Assembly (NCBI GenBank): GCA_913009335.1 | Contig: CAJVXN010000010.1 | Location: 1 to 56,336 of the forward strand | Reading direction: 5' to 3' | DNA: 56,336 nt | Origin: an uncultured bacterium | Lineage (GTDB): Bacteria; Omnitrophota; Gorgyraeia; Ghiorseimicrobiales; Ghiorseimicrobiaceae | Shown here: piece after piece, positions 39,044-47,070 of the stretch | Numbering within the stretch: the first letter of the stretch is position 1 | Layout of the letters: each line of letters starts with the position of its first letter | Notes under the pieces: generated by a model | Seen by the model: the letters and a program-made list of their open reading frames with translations, nothing else | The model's database searches: none | What the model was told of the DNA's origin: nothing | Made by a program: the position numbers and the translations under genes

Positions 39044-39715
39044 ATGATATCTGTAATTATTCCTACTTATAACGAAGAATCAAGGATAAAAAAAACACTG
39101 GATTGTTTATCGGGCATCCTAGACACAGAGATAATTGTAGTTGACGGCGCAAGTTCCGATAATACTTACGAAATAGCGCGAACGCATTCTGCGAAAGCAA
39201 TCTGTAGTCAGCGAGGTAGAGCTTGTCAGATGAACAAAGGCGCTCAAGAGGCAAAGGGAGATATTTTATTATTTCTTCATGCTGATGCCAATTTAGAAGA
39301 GGGAAGCCTGGAAGAGGTTGGAGATTGCATAAAAAAAGGTTTTCTGGGAGGATGTTTTGTGCAAAAGATAAAATCTTCTAAGTTAATTTATCGTTTTATT
39401 GAGAAATCGGGGAATATTCGTGCAAAGTGTTCTAAGATATTTTATGGGGATCAGGCTATATTTGTAAAGAAAAAGGTATTTTACGAAATTGGCGGATTTG
39501 ATAATGTAGATTTATTTGAAGATGTTTTATTTTCTAGAAAGCTTAGGAAGATGGGGAAGGTATACATATCAGATAAAAAAGTCTTTACGTCTCCTAGGCG
39601 TTGGGAAAGAGAAGGGGTTATAAAGACAACCATAATACACTGGCTGTTAAGTCTGGGATTTATGCTGGGTTTTCACCCTGATAGGCTGCGAAGGCTATAT
39701 CGCGATGTGCGGTAG
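39044..39715 (+). CDS. Glycosyltransferase family 2, rSAM/selenodomain-associated transferase 2-like
   Basis: ISVIIPTYNEESRIKKTLDCL...GRACQMNKGAQEAKGDILLFLHADA. Confidence 0.85.
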   Translation: MISVIIPTYNEESRIKKTLDCLSGILDTEIIVVDGASSDNTYEIARTHSAKAICSQRGRACQMNKGAQEAKGDILLFLHADANLEEGSLEEVGDCIKKGFLGGCFVQKIKSSKLIYRFIEKSGNIRAKCSKIFYGDQAIFVKKKVFYEIGGFDNVDLFEDVLFSRKLRKMGKVYISDKKVFTSPRRWEREGVIKTTIIHWLLSLGFMLGFHPDRLRRLYRDVR

Positions 39716-39728
39716 GGTGTTTTATTTC

Positions 39729-39758
39729 TTGACAAATGATACTAGATTGGTATCATTT
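39729..39758 (+). promoter_or_regulatory. -35-like TTGACA overlapping a perfect operator-like palindrome upstream of tal
   Basis: TTGACA (39729-39734); AAATGATAC-tagattg-GTATCATTT (39734-39758). Confidence 0.45.
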
Positions 39759-39836
39759 ACTATAGGTAAGGTCAATATTCTAAGAGATAGGGTATAGTAA
39801 GAATTGCTATAAAAGTATTAAAAAAAGGAGTAGAGT

Positions 39837-40964
39837 ATGAGTGAAACTAGAATCATGGAACTAGATGAACTTGGTCAAAGCGCATGGCTTGATCATATCA
39901 GTCGTTCGTTGATTGATACCGGAAAGCTTAATAATTTGATTAAAGTAGGTTTGCGGGGGATGACTTCTAATCCCACGATTTTTGATAAAGCAATAAGTTC
40001 AAGCGCTGATTATGACGCCAAAATTTTAGAATTAACCAAGAGCGGAAGATCTATTTTTCAAATATACGATGATTTAACAGTCAAAGACGTTCAGGATGCT
40101 GCTGATATTTTTCTTAGCGTTTACGATGAAACCAACGGATTAGACGGTTACGTTAGCCTTGAGATAAATCCCGAATTAGCTTATAAGGCTGATGAAACGA
40201 TAAAAGAAGGTATGAGGTTGCATCAGAAAGTAAGCAGGCCTAATGTGATGCTTAAAGTGCCGGCAACCGATGAAGGATTTATTGCCGTAGAAGAATTAGT
40301 AGCAGCGGGTATAAATGTTAATGTAACCCTTATATTTTCGCAAGCGCAATATGAGAATACAGCTAATGCCTATCTAAGGGGAATAAAAAGATTCCTTGAA
40401 TGTAATCCCGATGCAGCCTCTATTCGTTCCGTAGCCAGCGTCTTTATAAGCAGAATTGACACTCTTGTTGATAAAATGCTGGATGAGTTAATGGTTAAAG
40501 AAAAAGACGCGCAAAAAAAAGAAAGACTTCGAAGTCTTTGCGGTAGAGCTGCGGTTGCAAATTCAGCCCGTATTTATAGAAAGTATCTAGATATTTTTAC
40601 ATCCGATGAATTTGATAAGTTTAAAGATAAAAAAGTAAATACCCAGAGAACTTTATGGGGTTCAACAAGCACTAAGAATGCTGCTTATAGCGATATTAAA
40701 TATGTCACGGAACTTATTGCTAAAAATACAGTTAATACTATCCCTGAGAATACCCTTAACGCTTTCTTGGATCATGGAGAGGCAAAGGTCGCTTTAACAT
40801 CAGATGCGTCCGAGGCTGAAAATATTATTAACAGCCTGAATGATTTTTGTATTGATATAAATGAAATTTGCGCGAAATTACTCAAGGATGGAGTAATTGC
40901 ATTTGAAAAATCGTTTAAAAATCTATTAGAGCATATAGAGGCTAAAGTAAAAGAGTTATCCTGA
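39837..40964 (+). CDS. tal: Transaldolase (long form)
   Basis: GQSAWLDHISRSLIDTGKLNNLI; GMTSNPTIFDKAI; NVTLIFSQAQY. Confidence 0.95.
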   Translation: MSETRIMELDELGQSAWLDHISRSLIDTGKLNNLIKVGLRGMTSNPTIFDKAISSSADYDAKILELTKSGRSIFQIYDDLTVKDVQDAADIFLSVYDETNGLDGYVSLEINPELAYKADETIKEGMRLHQKVSRPNVMLKVPATDEGFIAVEELVAAGINVNVTLIFSQAQYENTANAYLRGIKRFLECNPDAASIRSVASVFISRIDTLVDKMLDELMVKEKDAQKKERLRSLCGRAAVANSARIYRKYLDIFTSDEFDKFKDKKVNTQRTLWGSTSTKNAAYSDIKYVTELIAKNTVNTIPENTLNAFLDHGEAKVALTSDASEAENIINSLNDFCIDINEICAKLLKDGVIAFEKSFKNLLEHIEAKVKELS

Positions 40965-41028
40965 AATTATTAACTGATGATAGGCGGATAACAGATAAGA
41001 TAAATAAAAAAAGGAATTTAAAAATATT

Positions 41029-41796
41029 ATGACGCATGTTAATTTAAATGAAAATAAAGAAGTTTTTATTTTTAAAGAGAAGAATAAAGTATGGGATTTT
41101 ATAATTAATGAATGGATTAATATTAGCAAAGAAGCAATAAAAAGCAGGGGGAAATTTTGTGTTGCGCTTTCCGGGAGGGAGATTCCCTTTGGCTTATATA
41201 GAAAATTAGTAGATTGTTCCCCTACCCTACCCTGGGATAAGATAGATATTTTTTTGGTTGATGAACACTTTGTACATTTTGATCGTTTAGAAAGTAATTA
41301 TCGTCTTATTCAGGAAAATCTTTTGGATCATATAAATATCCCAGAAGATAATGTTCATTTTATAGATATTAAGTATTATCCTAAATTTTGCGCTAAAAAA
41401 TATGAAAATGAACTGATAAGATTATTTAATTTAAAACCTAGAGAGTTTCCACGGTTTGATTTGATTATGTTGGGTATAGGAGAGGATGGTCACACTGCGT
41501 CATTGTTTCCCGGACTGTCCGTTTTGCGTAATCGTAAAAGCTTGGTTGTTGCTGTTGATTATAAAAAGGTGGATGAGCCACGTATCAGTCTTGGTTTTTC
41601 CGTAATCAATAATGCTGCTAAGGTTATTTTTATGGTAACTGGTACAAATAAGGCAAGTATTGCTCGAAGAGTTATACAGGACAAAGATTATTCATTGCCG
41701 GCATCTATGGTTGAGACAATCCAGGGTAAAATTTATTTCCTCCTTGATGATGAAGCAAGTTGTTTTTTGGGAGGGGCGAAAGGAAGATTAGTGTGA
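41029..41796 (+). CDS. pgl: 6-phosphogluconolactonase
   Basis: FCVALSGREIPFGLYRKL; IMLGIGEDGHTASLFPG. Confidence 0.9.
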   Translation: MTHVNLNENKEVFIFKEKNKVWDFIINEWINISKEAIKSRGKFCVALSGREIPFGLYRKLVDCSPTLPWDKIDIFLVDEHFVHFDRLESNYRLIQENLLDHINIPEDNVHFIDIKYYPKFCAKKYENELIRLFNLKPREFPRFDLIMLGIGEDGHTASLFPGLSVLRNRKSLVVAVDYKKVDEPRISLGFSVINNAAKVIFMVTGTNKASIARRVIQDKDYSLPASMVETIQGKIYFLLDDEASCFLGGAKGRLV

Positions 41797-41936
41797 ATAA
41801 AATATCGCATATTATTACAACTCTTAGAATTAATAAATTAAGGATACTTAAAGTACGATTGGTCGTTAAATAAATTTAATTCTTAGGTTTTGTGTTTGTA
41901 TTTAATGGGAAGTAAAATGAAATGGGGGCAGGGGGC

Positions 41937-42398
41937 ATGAAGAGGATGTTTAATTTTGTTTTGGTGTTGGTGGTTTCATTATGTTTTTTACAAGTTTCCT
42001 GCGCGCGCGAGGACAGCGGTAAAGAGCACGGTGGTAAGGAGCATGGAGGAGTAAAAACTTTAAAACCTGCTGCTGATGATATCCGCGCAACTATGAAGAA
42101 TCATGTTTTAGAAAAATCTGAAGAGTCGGGAACATTTGATGTCTATGATGATAAGGTAGCAAAAACGAGGCGATTAAGTTTGATAAGAGTTCATAAAAGA
42201 GTTGGGAAAACAGGTGATTATTATTATTCTTGTGCTGATTTTCTTGATGTAGATACAAATGAGTTGCTTGATCTGGATTTAGATGTAGAGCATAGTGATA
42301 CAGGACTTTCTGTTGTGGACGTAAGAATACATAAGCTCAATGGTGAAGAGCGTTATATCTATGATGTTAATGATAATAGAATTTCTGTGGAAAGATAA
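41937..42398 (+). CDS. Hypothetical exported protein/putative lipoprotein
   Basis: Signal-like N-terminus ending in LQVSCAR. Confidence 0.55.
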   Translation: MKRMFNFVLVLVVSLCFLQVSCAREDSGKEHGGKEHGGVKTLKPAADDIRATMKNHVLEKSEESGTFDVYDDKVAKTRRLSLIRVHKRVGKTGDYYYSCADFLDVDTNELLDLDLDVEHSDTGLSVVDVRIHKLNGEERYIYDVNDNRISVER

Positions 42399-42420
42399 TA
42401 GTTAAAAAAATATTTAGGAG

Positions 42421-44599
42421 ATGAGAATATTTTTTAAGCTATGTTTTATATTTGGTGTGTTTATTTTGCTAGCGGGGATGACTATGCCCGATAAAGAAGA
42501 AACGCAGTCGAATCGCTTGATAAAGGAGAAGAGCCCTTATCTCCTGCAGCATGCTTATAATCCCGTTGATTGGTATCCTTGGGGTGATGAAGCATTTGCG
42601 AGAGCAAAAAAAGAGAATAAACCGGTTTTTCTTTCTATCGGCTATTCGACATGTCATTGGTGCCATGTGATGGCAGAGGAGTCATTTTCCAATGCTGAAA
42701 TTGCTGAGATTCTGAATGAGCATTTTGTCGCGATAAAAGTTGATAGGGAGGAACGTCCGGATATTGATAGTATTTATATGAAGGCGGTCATTGCAATGGG
42801 TGCAAATGGGGGATGGCCGCTTACGGTATTTTTAACGCCCGATAAGAAGCCTTTTTACGGCGGAACTTATTTTCCTCCGGAGGATAGATGGGGGATGCCG
42901 GGTTTTAAATCTGTTCTTTTATCTATTCAGCGTAATTGGCAAGAAGAGCGGAAAAAAGTATTACTTTCTGCTGATAGTATCACGCAAGCACTTAAGGCTC
43001 AAAGTCAGCTACAAGCTAATTTAGCATCTAGCTTGGATAAAGCTGTGTTAAAGGACGCCTACGAACATTTCAAGAATAATTTTGATATTGATTATGGCGG
43101 TTTTAGTTATGCTCCAAAGTTTCCTACTCCGCATAATCTTTATTTTTTGCTGCGTTATTCCAAACATGAAAACAATCTTTACTCTTTAGAGATGGTTGAG
43201 AAAACGCTTACGGCTATGGGCCAAGGCGCTATTCGTGATCATCTAGGAGGAGGATTTCATCGTTATTCTACCGACAATAAGTGGTTGCTTCCGCATTTTG
43301 AAAAAATGCTTTATGATCAGGCACTTATTGGACGGGCCTATCTTGAAGCCTACCAGTTGACAAAAAAACAAGAATACAGAGAAGTCGCAGAAGAGGTTTT
43401 AGGTTTTGTATTGACTCAAATGACAGATAGAGAAGGAGGGTTCTATACGGCATACGATGCTGATTCTTTTGATCCTCAGGATAAAAAGCATAAAAAAGAG
43501 GGCGCTTTTTATATCTGGGGTAAGAATGAAATTACGAATATTTTAGGCAAAAAAGAAGCAGAGATTTTTTCGTATTATTTCGGCATAGAAGATAACGGTA
43601 ATATCAAACAAGATCCGCATGGTGAATTTGGTAAAAAGAATATTATCTATCTTGCGAGAACTTTTAAAGAGACGGGTGAAAAATTCAATATAGATCCTGT
43701 TAAAGCAAGGAAAATTATTAATAGGGCTAAACGTAAGCTTTTAAAAGTACGTAATAATCGTCCGAGACCTCATCTTGATGATAAGATTCTAACTGATTGG
43801 AACGGTTTGATGATTTCTACGTTTTCTTTTGCTTAATGATGAGAGATATAGAAAGGCAGCAGAGCGAGCGTCAGAATTTATTTTTGCAAATCTTAATAAA
43901 AAAGGTGAACTTTTACATCGCTGGCGCGACGGTGAGGCAAAAGTAGATGGGATGATCGGCGATTATGCATTTTTTATCTACGGACTCATTGATCTTTATG
44001 AGGCAAGCTTTAAAGTAGAATATCTAAACAAAGCATTAGAATTAACAAGAAAAATGCTGGAGTTGTTTTGGGATGAAGAAAACGGCGGGTTTTTCTTTAG
44101 CGCGGAAACGGGAAAGGATTTAATTTTTCCCTATAAGGAAATCTATGATGGAGCACTTCCTTCCGGTAATTCTATTGCCGCGATGAATCTTTTACGACTA
44201 GGTAAATTTACAATGAATGAGGAATTTGAAAAAAAAGTAGAGGCGTTTTTTAGAAGTTTTTCCGCTCAAATCGCAGAAACTCCCGGTGCTTATTCACAGG
44301 CGCTTTGCGCATTAGATTTTGTTTTATATCCTTCAAAAGAGATTGTCGTAGCAGAAGCCCAGCGTGATAAAAATAAAAAAGATTATATTGATGCTATATA
44401 TTCAGATTTTATTCCTAATAAAATAGTTATCCTTCGTCCCTCTAAAGAGAAAGAATTAGAAGAAATTTTAAAACTCATACCTTTTGTCGAATACCAACAG
44501 CCTAAATAAAATAAGACAACCGTATATATTTGTGATAATTTTACCTGTAATTACCCTGTTACAGATTTAGAAGAACTAAAAAAGTTGCTGAAAAAATAA
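42421..44599 (+). pseudogene. YyaL/DUF255 thioredoxin-domain protein, disrupted by one frameshift and one in-frame stop
   Basis: [24 protein letters not shown]...; first ORF ends 43836, second resumes at 43829 in another frame ([14 protein letters not shown]), stops at TAA 44507-44509, then same frame continues NKTTVYICDNFTCNYPVTDLEELKKLLKK*. Confidence 0.8.
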
Positions 44600-44790
44600 T
44601 CTATAATTTCTAAATGGCATAGAGAAGATTTCGGTAAGTCGGAAGAAGATATATTAAGGTATGTTTTTTCATTTATTAAAGATGATCTAAGAAGTTATAT
44701 ATTAGAGAGAATAAAAAAAATAAAAATTAAATATTTGCCCTATAACTGGGATTTAAACAAGCCGCTTAAATAACGAAAGGAGAATAAAAA

Positions 44791-46218
44791 ATGAAAAATT
44801 TTGATGTTGTTGTAATCGGCGGAGGCGCAGGCGGTTTATTTGCGGCGAGTGTTGCAAATGTTCTGGGGGCTAAGACGGTGATAGTGGAGAAAAAGCGTTT
44901 AGGCGGGGATTGTACGTGGTTTGGATGTATGCCTTCTAAGGCTATTCTTAAGTGCGCATCAGTTGCGAATTTATTAAAGAGAGCATCTGATTTCGGGCTA
45001 AGTTTTGGAGCTTCTCTTAGTGTAGATGCATCCGGTGTTTTAAAACACGTTCGAGATGTAGTTGGTGAGATTGCTACTCATCACCCTAATGAGGTTTTCC
45101 AAAAACGCGGAATAGAGATAATTATCGGTGCTCCTAAATTCATAAATAAAAATACCATTGAAGTTAACGATCAAAAAATAATTTCTAAGAAATTTATAAT
45201 CTGTACGGGTTCGCATCCCGTTATTCTCCCTATTGAAGGATTAAATAATATTAATTATTTAACTAATGAGAATATTTTTGATTTAGATGTTCTTCCTAAA
45301 AGTTTGATTGTTTTAGGCGGGGGGCCTATCGGAGTTGAACTTTCTCAAGCTTTAGCGAGATTGGGTGTTAAGGTATCTATTGTTGAGATGATGGATAGAA
45401 TTCTTTTCCGGGAGGATAAAGAAGTAGCGGAAGTTTTGGAGAGTGCTTTAGAGGATGATGGAATAGATATTTTTTCCGGTAAAAAAGCAATAAAATTCGC
45501 AGAAAATAGTGGTTTGGTTGTTGTAACATTAGAAGATAAAAATGGCAAAAAAGAGGAGATATCTGCTGAGAATGTATTGATTGCTGTGGGTCGTGCGCCA
45601 AACCTTGATGGTCTTTGTCTTGAGGCTGCGGGAATAAAATATAGCAAAAAGGGAGTAGATGTTGATGCATTTTTGCGTACAACCAATAAAGGTGTATTTG
45701 CTTGTGGTGATATTTCCGGGCCATATCAGTTTAGCCATGTAGCGGCTTATCAGGCAAGTATTTGTGTGAGGAATGCATTATTTATAAGGTTGGCGCATCA
45801 GAAAGTAAACTATACAAATGTAGCCTGGGCAACTTTTACTGAGCCGGAGCTTGCGCATTTAGGATTAACAGAAGAAGAAGCAAAGGCTAAATATTCAAAT
45901 GTAAAAGTCTATAGGAATGAATACGGCGCATCGGATAGAGCTGTTACTGATTTAGAAAAAGACGGACTAGTTAAAATTATAACTGATAAGAAAGGTTATA
46001 TTTTAGGCGCGCATATAGTCGGGGCCCATAGTTCCGAGTTAATGCAGGGGCTTTTAATTGCTAAATCTTCAAGATTGCCTTTATCTAAGATTGCGCCTAT
46101 GCTATTTATATACCCTACGCTTTCAGAATTAATTAAGAAAACATCAGCCAAAACTTTAGTAGAAAAAATGGGTAATCCTGTGATAAAGTATGTAATAAAT
46201 GCGTTGAAGAAAATTTAA
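44791..46218 (+). CDS. FAD-dependent pyridine nucleotide-disulfide oxidoreductase (mercuric reductase/lipoamide dehydrogenase-like)
   Basis: VVVIGGGAGGLFAASVAN, GGDCTWFGCMPSKA, ACGDISGPYQFSH. Confidence 0.9.
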   Translation: MKNFDVVVIGGGAGGLFAASVANVLGAKTVIVEKKRLGGDCTWFGCMPSKAILKCASVANLLKRASDFGLSFGASLSVDASGVLKHVRDVVGEIATHHPNEVFQKRGIEIIIGAPKFINKNTIEVNDQKIISKKFIICTGSHPVILPIEGLNNINYLTNENIFDLDVLPKSLIVLGGGPIGVELSQALARLGVKVSIVEMMDRILFREDKEVAEVLESALEDDGIDIFSGKKAIKFAENSGLVVVTLEDKNGKKEEISAENVLIAVGRAPNLDGLCLEAAGIKYSKKGVDVDAFLRTTNKGVFACGDISGPYQFSHVAAYQASICVRNALFIRLAHQKVNYTNVAWATFTEPELAHLGLTEEEAKAKYSNVKVYRNEYGASDRAVTDLEKDGLVKIITDKKGYILGAHIVGAHSSELMQGLLIAKSSRLPLSKIAPMLFIYPTLSELIKKTSAKTLVEKMGNPVIKYVINALKKI

Positions 46219-46250
46219 CCCGAATCGCGCGATAGATCGCGGAATTCGGG
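46217..46250 (+). repeat. Short palindrome with the same outer arms as the 164-bp repeat
   Basis: AACCCGAATCGCGCGATAGATCGCGGAATTCGGG; overlaps upstream stop, just upstream of next start. Confidence 0.65.
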
Positions 46251-46265
46251 CTTAAGGAGTATTAT

Positions 46266-46934
46266 ATGAGTTTTACAAAGAGTCCTTGGTTTAAAGTGTT
46301 AATTATTATACTAATTTTATCCGCTATCTTTTTTATTCTTCGTGCTTTGAGTATTGATTTTTCGCAGGTTTCAGAAGAAGAATTTAAAGGCTGGGTTAAA
46401 TCTTTAGGGCTCTGGGGGCCGATTATTTATATCGTTGTGTATTTATTTCGGCCTTTAATTTTATTTCCTGCGGGTGTTTTATCAGCTACCGCAGGTGTTA
46501 TCTGGGGACCGTTAGTAGGATTTTTATATTTACAGATTGCGGCTAATATGTCCTCAACTGCCGAATTTTTAATTGCGCGTTACTTCGCGCGAGATTTAGT
46601 TGCAAAATACCTTAAGGGTAAAATGCTTAATTTAGATGATAAAATAGAGAGGCACGGTTTTTTAACTGTTTTATTGATACGACTTATTCCGAATGTCGCC
46701 TGGGACATACAGAATTTAAGTTTAGGGCTTACGAAGGTAAAATTCCGGCAGTATTTTATTGCAACATTAATCGGGATTATGCCCGGTTCTTTTGCCTTTG
46801 TGTTCTTTGGTTCTTCGCTGATAAAGGTTTTATTTAATCCAAAGAATTTCTGGATTATCATTATTGCTGTTTTATTATTTGTGGGTATTTTTTATCTGCA
46901 GAAATTTTTAAAAAATAAGCAGAAGGACAAATAA
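46266..46934 (+). CDS. TVP38/TMEM64 (DedA-related) family membrane protein
   Basis: FRPLILFPAGVLSATAGVIWGPLVGFLY; pairs with upstream reductase. Confidence 0.88.
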   Translation: MSFTKSPWFKVLIIILILSAIFFILRALSIDFSQVSEEEFKGWVKSLGLWGPIIYIVVYLFRPLILFPAGVLSATAGVIWGPLVGFLYLQIAANMSSTAEFLIARYFARDLVAKYLKGKMLNLDDKIERHGFLTVLLIRLIPNVAWDIQNLSLGLTKVKFRQYFIATLIGIMPGSFAFVFFGSSLIKVLFNPKNFWIIIIAVLLFVGIFYLQKFLKNKQKDK

Positions 46935-46944
46935 TTAGGGTTCT

Positions 46945-47060
46945 ATCCCGCCTCTTGAGATATATTAAGATTCTGTTCCATAATTTTGATATATTCGGCG
47001 GGATCAATTCACACAAGCAATTTATGCGCACTAAAGTTGCATAAATTACGTGTTCATTGA
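46945..47060 (+). repeat. CCCGCC/GGCGGGATCAATTCA plus long hairpin element upstream of arsS-arsM
   Basis: ATCCCGCC/GGCGGGAT closing stem; GATATATTAAGATT/AATTTTGATATATT with G.U pairs; AATTTATGC/GCATAAATT hairpin; SD and ATG follow. Confidence 0.7.
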
Positions 47061-47070
47061 GGAGATATGG

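Noticed and set aside
44507-44509. Recoding (selenocysteine/pyrrolysine) at the yyaL internal stop
   Set aside because: The stop is TAA, not TGA or TAG, and an independent frameshift exists upstream, so decay is simpler.
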